From positions 1-32,288 of the forward strand of contig JBBQGM010000058.1 in NCBI GenBank assembly GCA_038322995.1: a stretch of 32,288 nucleotides of DNA. Direction: 5' to 3'. Position 1 is the stretch's first letter, and each line of letters starts with the position of its first letter. The translations under genes were made by a program, and so were the position numbers. Source of the DNA: QHXQ01 sp038322995 (GTDB taxonomy: Bacteria > Acidobacteriota > Blastocatellia > Pyrinomonadales > Pyrinomonadaceae). The notes beneath the pieces were generated by a model that saw only the letters and a program-made list of their open reading frames with translations, was not told the origin of the DNA and made no database searches. Below are positions 22,733-30,332 of the stretch, piece after piece.

Positions 22733-24997
22733 ATGATCTGTCCAAAATGCCAAGCGGAGATGAGCGATAGTGCGCGCTTCTGTTCCAACTGCGGCCTCTC
22801 TTTCTCTTCCTTCAACACGCCGACCGAACATGCGGAGGCGCATGACCTGCCCGAAACTTTAGCCGACTTCGATCCGCTCGTCGGGCAAACGCTCGACGGC
22901 AAATACGAACTGCTCGCGCTGCTTGGCGAAGGCGGCATGGGCGCGGTCTATCGCGCCCGCCGCGTCCACATCGGCGACGAGGTGGCGCTCAAGATGCTGC
23001 TGCACAAGTTCGTCGCCGACAGCGGACTGGTCGAACGCTTTCGCCGCGAAGCCCGAGCCGCCGCGCAGTTGCGCCACCCGAACGTCGTCGCCATCTACGA
23101 CTACGGCGAAGCGCGCGAGCGTGATGCGCCCGCCTACATCGTGATGGAACTGGTCGAGGGCGAATCGTTGCGTCAACTCCTGCGGCGTGAAGGGCGACTG
23201 ACGCCGGAGCGTGCCATCGCCTTGATGCGCGACACCTGCGCCGGGGTCACCGCAGCGCACCGCCGGCAAATCTTCCACCGCGACCTCAAACCCGACAACG
23301 TCATCGTGCTACCGGCGGACGAAGACCGCGAGCGCGAGACGGTCAAAGTCGTGGACTTCGGCCTCGCCAAGCTGCGCGATGCGGCGGGCGTGCCCACGCT
23401 GACGCAGACCGGCGCAGTCATGGGCACGCCCCACTACATGTCGCCCGAACAGTGTCAGGGCGACGCGCTCGACGCGCGCTCCGACGTGTACAGTCTCGGT
23501 GCGATGCTCTACGAAATGCTCGCGGGCAAGCCGCCCTTCATCGCGGCGAGCCTGATGGGCGTGCTCACCAAACACATTACAGAAGCCCCGCCTCCCCTGC
23601 CTGAAGACGCAAGCGTGCCGGCCGCGCTCACCGCCGTGATCATGCGCGCTCTGGCTAAAGACCCGGACACGCGACCGGCAGACGCGGCAGCACTCTCGCG
23701 CGAACTCCGCGCCGTTGAAGCGGAAACGCTCCGCCGCCAGCAAGAGGCAGAAGCACAACGCCGAAGAGAAGCAGAGCAGCGTCGAAAAGAAGAAGAGCAG
23801 CGTAGGCGAGAAGTGGAGCAACGCAGGAAAGAAGAGGCGGAGCGCCAGCACAAGGAGGAAGAAGAAAGTCAGCGGCTTGAGGCTGAGGAGCGTTGGCGAC
23901 TTGCGGCAGAAGCACGGCACAGGCAAGCGCAGGAAGAGCGGAAACGGCTCGAACGAGAAGCAGCGGCAGCGGAGCGACTCAAGCAAGAAACAGTAGAGAA
24001 GGAGCGCCAGCGGTCGCTCAGCCGTGCGCCTGCACCGGCGGTTGCAGAGTTGCCGGCCGTGTGCCCGACTGCGCCGTCCGCCAAGCTTGAATCAATGATG
24101 CGGCTCGTCCTGACGATGCCCCATAATAGCGCCGCACAGCCGAATCGCACCAAACTACTGTTGCTAACTGCCGCTGTTGTTTTAATCAGCATCGTGTCCG
24201 GTATTGCGTTGACCCTATGGCGGAGTCAGTCATCGCGCGCTGTGGCGGGCAATCAATCTCAGTCCGGCCAAGCTGCAAGTAAGGCAGTAAGCAAGCCGCA
24301 AGCAATGAGCCTATCGCGCACTATGACGAACAGCCTCGACATGGAGTTCGTGTTAGTGCCGGCAGGAAAGTTCATTATGGGAGCAGTCAACGGCAGCAGT
24401 GATGAAATGCCCATACATCCAGTAATAATCCGAGAAGCCTTTTATATGGGGCGGTACGAGGTTACACAGGCGCAGTGGCAGGCAGTAATGAAAAGCGAGC
24501 CGTCAAGCTTCAAGGGCCTGCTCTTACCTGTGGAACAGGTGTCGTGGGACGACGCACAGGAGTTTATTCGCCGGTTGAATGCGCTGCACGACGGACTCAC
24601 ATACCAGTTGCCGAGCGAAGCCGAGTGGGAATATGCGTGTCGGGCGAATACGACGGGCGACGATGCGGGCAACCTCAAAGCAATGGGTTGGGTAAATGAG
24701 AAGTATAGCGGAAAGACACATCCGGTCGGCCAGAAGCAGCCAAATACATTCGGGCTGTACGACATGCATGGCAATGTCTGGGAGTGGTGCGAAGATTATT
24801 ACAATAGCAGTTACAATAACGCTCCGGTGGACGGCACTGCTTGGTTAAGTGGCGGCGAGGCAACTTTTCGCATCGTGCGCGGCGGTTCGTGGGCCAATGC
24901 TCCTTTTGAATGCTCGTCAGCGTATCGGTTCAAGGTCGCCTCCAATGTACGTAACAGTTTGATTGGCCTGCGCGTTGTGGCGTCCGCGCGGATGTAG
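22733..24997 (+). CDS. Membrane Ser/Thr kinase fused to a formylglycine-generating-enzyme (SUMF1) domain
   Basis: A 754-aa protein. A zinc ribbon (C3-x2-C6, C17-x2-C20) is followed by a Hanks-type kinase at about 57-325. Its glycine loop is GEGGMGAVYRA (65-75), catalytic Lys is K87, HRDLKPDN starts at 182, and D208-F-G and GTPHYMSPEQ are present, so it looks active. Residues about 330-430 form a highly charged Arg/Glu/Gln coiled coil. One transmembrane helix lies at about 474-496 (LLLLTAAVVLISIVSGIAL). The extracytoplasmic SUMF1 domain (about 534-754) has FVLVPAGKFIMG, YMGRYEVTQAQW, YQLPSEAEWEYACRA and YDMHGNVWEWCEDYY. SUMF1 enzymes oxidise Cys to formylglycine, but such domains also serve as ligand-binding modules. 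The SUMF1 part has clearly lower G+C than the kinase part. Confidence 0.92.
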   Translation: MICPKCQAEMSDSARFCSNCGLSFSSFNTPTEHAEAHDLPETLADFDPLVGQTLDGKYELLALLGEGGMGAVYRARRVHIGDEVALKMLLHKFVADSGLVERFRREARAAAQLRHPNVVAIYDYGEARERDAPAYIVMELVEGESLRQLLRREGRLTPERAIALMRDTCAGVTAAHRRQIFHRDLKPDNVIVLPADEDRERETVKVVDFGLAKLRDAAGVPTLTQTGAVMGTPHYMSPEQCQGDALDARSDVYSLGAMLYEMLAGKPPFIAASLMGVLTKHITEAPPPLPEDASVPAALTAVIMRALAKDPDTRPADAAALSRELRAVEAETLRRQQEAEAQRRREAEQRRKEEEQRRREVEQRRKEEAERQHKEEEESQRLEAEERWRLAAEARHRQAQEERKRLEREAAAAERLKQETVEKERQRSLSRAPAPAVAELPAVCPTAPSAKLESMMRLVLTMPHNSAAQPNRTKLLLLTAAVVLISIVSGIALTLWRSQSSRAVAGNQSQSGQAASKAVSKPQAMSLSRTMTNSLDMEFVLVPAGKFIMGAVNGSSDEMPIHPVIIREAFYMGRYEVTQAQWQAVMKSEPSSFKGLLLPVEQVSWDDAQEFIRRLNALHDGLTYQLPSEAEWEYACRANTTGDDAGNLKAMGWVNEKYSGKTHPVGQKQPNTFGLYDMHGNVWEWCEDYYNSSYNNAPVDGTAWLSGGEATFRIVRGGSWANAPFECSSAYRFKVASNVRNSLIGLRVVASARM

Positions 24998-25013
24998 CCT
25001 TTGCACTTTTGAC

Positions 25014-25033
25014 CCGCCCGCGTATGCGGGCGG
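25014..25033 (+). terminator. Terminator-like hairpin after the kinase gene
   Basis: CCGCCCGC (25014-25021) and GCGGGCGG (25026-25033) form a perfect 8-bp stem with a GTAT loop, followed after 6 nt by a run of T (25039-25043). It lies 17 nt after the kinase stop. Confidence 0.7.
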
Positions 25034-25043
25034 CCGGATTTTT

Positions 25044-25070
25044 AGCCCGCACCCATGAGGTGCGCGGGCT
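25044..25070. repeat. Second GC-rich hairpin
   Basis: AGCCCGC (25044-25050) pairs with GCGGGCT (25064-25070), and ACC with GGT, with a 2-nt bulge and a short loop. It follows the terminator-like hairpin at 25014 directly and may form a tandem terminator with it. Confidence 0.55.
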
Positions 25071-25090
25071 TGCAAACTGATCGCCAACGG

Positions 25091-25120
25091 CTGACGGCTA
25101 CTTCCCGTTCGGAGTAAAAT
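25091..25120 (+). promoter_or_regulatory. Candidate promoter of the toxin-antitoxin pair
   Basis: CTGACG (25091-25096) and TAAAAT (25115-25120) are spaced by 18 nt. The -10 ends 6 nt before the ATG at 25127, implying a leaderless message. Confidence 0.45.
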
Positions 25121-25126
25121 CAAATC

Positions 25127-25354
25127 ATGGTTGTGATGGAACAGATTACCGACAGATTGCAAAGGCTGCCGCCGTCGTTTCAGCGCGAAGTTTTAGACTT
25201 CATCGAGTTCCTCGCGCAGAAAGTCGCGCAAGGTGAAGCCGGTAGCGAGGAAGCCGAGTGGATGGGATTTTCTTTAGCGCAGGCAATGGCGGGCATGGAG
25301 GACGAAGATGCGCCCGAATATAATGAAGCCGACGTGAAAGAAAGATGGCAGTGA
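25127..25354 (+). CDS. DUF2281-type antitoxin
   Basis: A 75-aa acidic protein. The segment MEQITDRLQRLPPSFQREVL followed by DFIEFLAQK is typical of DUF2281, a family of small antitoxin-like proteins usually paired with PemK/MazF or PIN toxins. The C-terminal part (EDEDAPEYNEADVKERW) is the acidic, probably flexible toxin-neutralising tail. ATG 25127 is used; the in-frame ATG at 25136 is also possible. It overlaps the downstream toxin gene by 10 nt, the usual arrangement that keeps antitoxin and toxin synthesis coupled. It would bind the toxin and possibly the operon promoter, though no DNA-binding motif is visible. Confidence 0.8.
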   Translation: MVVMEQITDRLQRLPPSFQREVLDFIEFLAQKVAQGEAGSEEAEWMGFSLAQAMAGMEDEDAPEYNEADVKERWQ

Positions 25355-25698
25355 AAAAATCAGGGCAGCTCATCCTCTTCAAATTCCCGCAAACCGATCT
25401 GGCGGTCGGCAAATTGCGCCCGGCTCTTTTGCTCGCGCCTTTGCCCTCGGGGCGCAATGATTGGCTCGTCTGCATGCTCTCGTCGCAACTCACTCAAGCC
25501 GTCGGTGGTATTGATGAGATCGTTTCCCCTAGCGATGCGGACTTCGCGCCATCGGGTTTGAAAACCGCCAGCGTGATTCGACTAACCAGATTAGCCGTCG
25601 TGTCGGATGCAATCTTCTTTGGTGGTATCGGCGAGATTTCAGCCGCACGATTAAGTGAACTGAAAAAACGGCTGGCGCAATGGATCGCAGCAAGTTAA
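25345..25698 (+). CDS. PemK/MazF-family endoribonuclease toxin
   Basis: A 117-aa protein starting at ATG 25345, overlapping the antitoxin end by 10 nt. Family features are GQLILFKFPQTD near the N-terminus, the conserved GKLRPALLLA beta-hairpin, WLVCMLSSQLTQ, and GLKTASVIRLTRLAVV with the conserved Ser/Ile-Arg-Leu strand. A final helix follows (LSELKKRLAQWI). MazF-like toxins cut mRNA at short sequences to halt translation until the antitoxin is restored. The frame is intact and of normal length. The pair lies between the kinase gene and two Uma2 genes in a region of slightly lower G+C, consistent with accessory DNA. Confidence 0.85.
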   Translation: MAVKKSGQLILFKFPQTDLAVGKLRPALLLAPLPSGRNDWLVCMLSSQLTQAVGGIDEIVSPSDADFAPSGLKTASVIRLTRLAVVSDAIFFGGIGEISAARLSELKKRLAQWIAAS

Positions 25699-25717
25699 TT
25701 TTCAAAGCATAAAGGGT

Positions 25718-26386
25718 ATGAGTACAGAGACTGTGGATTATCTGGCCGCTATCGCGCACCTGCCGGCGGGGGCGACGTTGCGGCTGCCGTGCGTGGGGTG
25801 GGAAGAGTATGAAGCACTGCTATCCGAGTTGACTGATCGGCCCGGCTTGCGGGTCAGCTACGACGCGGGAAGAGTGGAGATTGCAAGCGCGTTGGCTGAG
25901 CAGGAGGGGTATAAGGATTTTGTCTTGGGTTTGGCGCGCATCATGTCGGAAGAAGCGGGCGTGATGTTGGAGAGCAGAGGCTCGGCGACACACAGGCAGC
26001 AGCGTTTGGCGAAAGGCGCGGAGCCGGATACGAGCTTCTACGTGCAGAATGCGGCGCGCATCATCGGGCAACGGACGATTGATCTGGCCGTCGATCCGCC
26101 ACCTGATGTCATCGTGGAGATTGACACGACGAACGAGTCGTTAAGTAAATTCAATATCTACGCGGCGCTGGGCGTGCCGGAAATCTGGCGTTACGACGGC
26201 CAGCAAGCGTTTATCTATCAACTCACGGAGCAGGCTTACGCCGCAACAGATGCCAGCCGGGCCTTCCCCGCGCTGACCGCCAGCGCGCTGACCGAGTTCA
26301 TCGCACAGAGCAAAACGCAGGGCCAGACCACAGCGTTGGCCGCCTTCCGCCAGTGGTGGCGCACGCACGCGCCGGCCGCCGGCTAA
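25718..26386 (+). CDS. Uma2-family (DUF820) endonuclease-like protein
   Basis: A 222-aa protein starting at ATG 25718, 19 nt after the toxin gene. Uma2 proteins have a PD-(D/E)xK-like fold. Matching parts are YDAGRVEIASALAEQEGYKD at the N-terminal end of the fold, KGAEPDTSFYVQN with the conserved Asp, PPDVIVEIDTTNESLSKFNI with the catalytic Glu, and GVPEIWRYDG. The family is greatly expanded in cyanobacteria and Acidobacteriota; biological role mostly unknown. The C-terminal 50 residues (SRAFPALTASALTEFI) are the usual variable tail. It may be read through from the toxin-antitoxin promoter. Confidence 0.87.
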   Translation: MSTETVDYLAAIAHLPAGATLRLPCVGWEEYEALLSELTDRPGLRVSYDAGRVEIASALAEQEGYKDFVLGLARIMSEEAGVMLESRGSATHRQQRLAKGAEPDTSFYVQNAARIIGQRTIDLAVDPPPDVIVEIDTTNESLSKFNIYAALGVPEIWRYDGQQAFIYQLTEQAYAATDASRAFPALTASALTEFIAQSKTQGQTTALAAFRQWWRTHAPAAG

Positions 26387-26422
26387 GCTGACCTAAGGAC
26401 GGGTGAAGGGAGTACGCGCAGC

Positions 26423-27070
26423 ATGAGCCGCGACACAACCGAAGCGCCGGGGACGGGGATTGTTTATGAACCGCCGTGCCCCACGTTGCCCCGCATGACG
26501 TTTGAAGAGTTTCTTGTGTTGGACGACGAGCGCACGATGTCGGAATGGGTGGACGGGCAGGTGCGCTTCATGTCGCCGACGGCGAGAAAGCATCAAGAGT
26601 TGCTGACCTTCTTTATACAGGTTTTAGGCCTGTACGTTACGATGCGCGATGTTGGGGTGGTAATCCCGGCCCCCTTCGTGATGAAGATAGAGGAGGGCAG
26701 ACGTGCTCGTGCGCCTGACGTGCTCTTCGTCAGCCGGGAGCGCATGCACCTGATTCAGCGAACCTATCTTGACGGCCCGGCCGATCTGGCGATTGAGATC
26801 ATCTCGCCGGAGTCAATCGAACGGGATCGCAGGGAAAAGTTTGGAGAGTATGAACGGGCGGGCGTTAAGGAGTACTGGCTGATCGATCCCGACGGCGAGC
26901 GCGCGGAGTTTTACGAGTTGGGCGCGGACGGGCCTTATCGCGCGGCGACGATGGAGCCGGCAGGCGTCTATCACTCACAGGTCGTGCCGGGCTTCTTTGT
27001 GCGCGTCGCATGGTTGTGGCAAACGCCCGTGCTGACGCTTGCGGCGCTGCGCGAACTCAGGCTTATCTAA
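26423..27070 (+). CDS. Uma2-family (DUF820) endonuclease-like protein
   Basis: A 215-aa protein starting at ATG 26423, with a GGGAG-type ribosome-binding site about 10 nt upstream. The domain shows RMTFEEFLVLDDERTMSEWV and DGQVRFMSPTARKHQEL, RARAPDVLFVSRERM with the metal-binding Asp, DLAIEIISPESIERDRREKF with the Glu, and AGVKEYWLIDPDGERAEFYE. It is only distantly similar to the Uma2 gene just upstream, so this is not a recent tandem duplication. It is 36 nt downstream of that gene and probably co-transcribed. The large hairpin at 27099-27190 follows its stop after 28 nt and likely ends the transcript. Confidence 0.88.
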   Translation: MSRDTTEAPGTGIVYEPPCPTLPRMTFEEFLVLDDERTMSEWVDGQVRFMSPTARKHQELLTFFIQVLGLYVTMRDVGVVIPAPFVMKIEEGRRARAPDVLFVSRERMHLIQRTYLDGPADLAIEIISPESIERDRREKFGEYERAGVKEYWLIDPDGERAEFYELGADGPYRAATMEPAGVYHSQVVPGFFVRVAWLWQTPVLTLAALRELRLI

Positions 27071-27098
27071 ATCGAATCACGGTAGATTAGGATACGGA

Positions 27099-27190
27099 AA
27101 AAGATCGTCCACGAAGACACACGAAACGACACGAAGAAAACCCGCGCAGACAGTTCGTGTCCGTTCGTGTGTCTTCGTGGACGATCTTTT
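27099..27190. repeat. 37-bp hairpin with decamer-periodic arms, terminator-like
   Basis: Arms 27099-27135 and 27154-27190 match at 35 of 37 positions around an 18-nt loop. The arms carry CACGAA three times at exact 10-nt spacing (from 27110). The outer ends are AAAAGATCG and CGATCTTTT, so each strand has a T-tract after the stem. It sits between the convergent Uma2 and uvrA genes and could terminate both. Confidence 0.85.
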
Positions 27191-27238
27191 AATGGCGTTC
27201 CAATGCTGCCGGTTTCGCTTTGGCCTCACCTTGCCAAT

Positions 27239-30121
27239 TCATGCCCCGTGCCCGTTGGAGCGTGCGAGGTGCGCTTTGAGGAAGCGGCCGGTGTGCGATT
27301 CTTTGACGCGCATGATCTCTGCGGGCGGGCCGGTGGCGACGACGTGGCCGCCCCGGTCGCCGCCTTCGGGGCCGAGGTCGATGATGTAGTCGGCGGTTTT
27401 GATTACGTCCAAGTTATGTTCGATAACGACAAGCGAGCCGCCGGCTTCGACGAGGGTGCGGAAGGCGGCGAGCAGTTTGTTGATGTCGTCGAAATGGAGG
27501 CCGGTGGTCGGCTCGTCGAAGATGTAGAGTGTCTTTGCTCCGGTGCGCTTGGAGAGGAAAGACGCGAGCTTGATACGTTGCGCTTCGCCGCCCGATAGCG
27601 TAGTAGCTGATTGACCGAGCCGCAGGTAGCCGAGACCTACGTCGTCGAGTACGCGCAGGCGATTGGCGATCTTGTTCACGTCGCGGAAGAAGATGAGCGC
27701 CTCGCGCACGGTCAGACTGAGCACGTCATTGATGTTCTTGCCGCGATAGCGCACGTCGAGGACGTTCGCTTTGAAGCGCGTGCCCTTGCATTCTTCACAC
27801 AGCAACTCCACGTCGGCTAAGAATTGCATCTCGACCGTGACCGTACCGTCGCCCTCGCACACGTCGCAACGCCCACCGGGCACGTTGAAGGAGAAGTGAG
27901 AGGGATCGAAGCCGCGTGCCTGTGCGTCGCGTGTGGCGGCGAAGGCTTCGCGGATCGCGTCATAGACTTTCAGATACGTGACCGGGTTCGAGCGCGGCGT
28001 GCGGCCGATGGGCGACTGATCGACGAGTATGACTTCGTCTATCGTCCCGCCGCCAGTTAGCTCTTTGAACGCGCCGACGTGCCCCTGCCATTCGCCGCGC
28101 TGTTTTTTCAGCCCGGCGAAGATAATGTCGTGGACGAGCGTGGACTTGCCCGACCCGCTCACACCCGTGATGCAGACGAACATCTCCAACGGAATGTCCA
28201 CGTCAATGCCTTGCAGATTGTGCTCGCTCGCTCCGCGTATCAAAAGCCGCTTTTTCGCCTGCACCTTGCGCCGCTCGGGCGGTTCTTTGATCTCCACTTC
28301 GCCGCGCAGATACTTCCCCGTCAGCGTGCCGGAGTCTCGCAACAGCCCTTGCAAGTCACCCTCGAAGACGATGCGCCCGCCGAGTTCGCCCGCCGCCGGG
28401 CCAACGTCCAGGATATGATCGGCGGCACGGATCATGTCCGGGTCGTGCTCAACGACGAGGACGGTGTTGCCGATGTCGCGCAGGTTGTGCAGCAGTTTGA
28501 TCAAACGCTCGCTGTCGCGCGGGTGCAGCCCGATGGACGGCTCGTCCAATACGTAGAGCGCGCCGACGAGCGCCGAGCCGAGATTGGTGGCGAGTTGGAT
28601 GCGTTGCGCTTCGCCGCCGGAGAGTGTGGAGGCGAGCCGGTCAAGCGTTAAATAATCGAGACCGACATCCACGAGAAAGCGCAGGCGACGACGAATCTCG
28701 AATAGCACCTTGTCGGCAATCGCCGTCTGTTCCTCGTTGAGTTCGAGTCGCTCGAAGAACTGCTGCGTCTCTTTCACCGGCCACGCGCAGACGGCCGGCA
28801 ACGTCATCGCGCCGACGAGCACATCGCGTGCTTCTTGCCGCAGACGCCCGCCGTTGCAATCGGGACAGCGCGTGTAGCCGCGATACTTCGCTAAAAAGAC
28901 GCGCACGTGTAGTTTATATTTTTTCGTCTCCAGCCAGGCGAAGAAGCCGCGCACGCCCGTCCATTGGCCTTTGCCTTCAACGATGGCGCGTCGTTGCGCC
29001 AGCGTCAGTTCCGCATAAGGCACGTCGAACGGAACGCCTTCCTGTTGGCAGAAGCGGCGCAACTCGGTGCGCGCCCACTCGTGCTGCGGTTTCGTCCACG
29101 GCTCAATCGCGCCTTCGTCGAGCGAAAGCTGTGGGTTCGGGATGACGAGATCGAGATCGAGGCCGACGGTGTTGCCGAAGCCCTGACAGGTCGGGCACGC
29201 GCCGAACGGGTTGTTGAAACTGAACAGGCGCGGTTCGGGTTGCGCGTAGATCGTGCCGTCGTAACGACACTCGAACCGCTCGGAGAATTTCAGCACGCGC
29301 GGCGTCTCTTCCGCCGTCTCGACGAACGCGACGCCGTGCCCTTCGATGAAACAGGTCTCCAACGAATCAACCAAACGCCCTAGCACATCTGCCCGCGCGA
29401 CGAGTCGATCAACTAAAACGTAAACGTCCGCGAAATCAGCCCGCGTGTAATCATCTGGCGAGCGTAGCTCGATGAGTTGCCCTTGCGCGTAGAGGCGCGT
29501 GAAGCCGCGCTGCATGAGGCTCATTACGTGCGCGACGATCTGGCGCTGGTCAAGCGCGTCCGCGCTTGCTTCCACCTTACTCTTGCGCTGCTTGCCCGTC
29601 TTTGGCTTCGCGCCGTTGCCGTTTGGCGCGGCGCGCCGGAGACCGGCGGCGGCAGGGAAGAGCACATAGAAGCGTGTGCCTTCGGCAAGCGTGGTGAGAA
29701 TCTCGTGCGCGGCCGAATCGGGCGAGTCTTTGTGTACCTCGCGCCCGCAGACGCGGCAGATCGTCGTGCCGACGCGCGCGTACAGGAGGCGCAGATAGTC
29801 GTAAACTTCCGTCTGCGTGCCGACGGTCGAGCGCGGATTGCGCGTCGAGTTCTTCTGCCGGATGGCGATGGCGGGCGGGATGTTGCGCACCTCGTCCACA
29901 TCCGGCTTGTCCATGCGCTCTAAAAATTGGCGCGCGTAGGACGACAAAGATTCGACGTAACGGCGTTGCCCTTCGGCATAAACTGTGTCGAAGGCGAGCG
30001 ACGATTTACCCGACCCGCTCACGCCCGTCACAACCGTTAGCCGCTCGATAGGTATGTCGAAATCAACGTTCTTGAGATTATTGACGCGCGCCCCGCGCAC
30101 CGTGATCGCTTCTTGATTCAT
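27239..30121 (-). CDS. uvrA: Excinuclease ABC subunit A (UvrA)
   Basis: Start set at ATG 30121 (MNQEAITVRGARVNNLKNVD), giving 960 aa; the frame extends to 30178 without a clear ribosome-binding site. UvrA is the damage-recognising ATPase of nucleotide excision repair. ATPase I has GVSGSGKSSLAF at the N-terminus and LSGGEAQRIQLATNLGSAL with VLDEPSIGLHPRD. ATPase II has GVSGSGKSTLVHDII and LSGGEAQRIKLASFL with IFDEPTTGLHFDD. Zinc-module Cys pairs are visible as CRVC, CPTC, CPDC, CDVC and CEEC. Between the first zinc pair and LDQRQIVAHVMSL is a Gly/Lys-rich insert of about 30 residues (NGNGAKPKTGKQRKSK). No repair gene is adjacent. Confidence 0.96.
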   Translation of the reverse strand: MNQEAITVRGARVNNLKNVDFDIPIERLTVVTGVSGSGKSSLAFDTVYAEGQRRYVESLSSYARQFLERMDKPDVDEVRNIPPAIAIRQKNSTRNPRSTVGTQTEVYDYLRLLYARVGTTICRVCGREVHKDSPDSAAHEILTTLAEGTRFYVLFPAAAGLRRAAPNGNGAKPKTGKQRKSKVEASADALDQRQIVAHVMSLMQRGFTRLYAQGQLIELRSPDDYTRADFADVYVLVDRLVARADVLGRLVDSLETCFIEGHGVAFVETAEETPRVLKFSERFECRYDGTIYAQPEPRLFSFNNPFGACPTCQGFGNTVGLDLDLVIPNPQLSLDEGAIEPWTKPQHEWARTELRRFCQQEGVPFDVPYAELTLAQRRAIVEGKGQWTGVRGFFAWLETKKYKLHVRVFLAKYRGYTRCPDCNGGRLRQEARDVLVGAMTLPAVCAWPVKETQQFFERLELNEEQTAIADKVLFEIRRRLRFLVDVGLDYLTLDRLASTLSGGEAQRIQLATNLGSALVGALYVLDEPSIGLHPRDSERLIKLLHNLRDIGNTVLVVEHDPDMIRAADHILDVGPAAGELGGRIVFEGDLQGLLRDSGTLTGKYLRGEVEIKEPPERRKVQAKKRLLIRGASEHNLQGIDVDIPLEMFVCITGVSGSGKSTLVHDIIFAGLKKQRGEWQGHVGAFKELTGGGTIDEVILVDQSPIGRTPRSNPVTYLKVYDAIREAFAATRDAQARGFDPSHFSFNVPGGRCDVCEGDGTVTVEMQFLADVELLCEECKGTRFKANVLDVRYRGKNINDVLSLTVREALIFFRDVNKIANRLRVLDDVGLGYLRLGQSATTLSGGEAQRIKLASFLSKRTGAKTLYIFDEPTTGLHFDDINKLLAAFRTLVEAGGSLVVIEHNLDVIKTADYIIDLGPEGGDRGGHVVATGPPAEIMRVKESHTGRFLKAHLARSNGHGA

Positions 30122-30185
30122 GTCGTAAAGGGACGCCGCCATGCACAGCGAACGATTTGGCACGAGGGCGAACCACATATAGTAA

Positions 30186-30212
30186 CCCGTTTTGGCGCAT
30201 AGACGAAACGGG
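30186..30212. repeat. Small inverted repeat in the uvrA/TonB-receptor gap
   Basis: CCCGTTT (30186-30192) and AAACGGG (30206-30212) are perfect complements 13 nt apart, in the 211-nt divergent region upstream of both uvrA and the receptor gene. It could be an operator or a chance match. No clear promoter for either gene was found. Confidence 0.3.
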
Positions 30213-30332
30213 CGGAGGCGGGACGTCTATCTACGGCGACTGGTAGTAAATGAATGGGCGGCACTAAACTCGGCGGCGGCGCTGAACGCAAAGTTTCCGC
30301 CCTCTATCGCGCAGGCACAAGGGAGTAAACAA

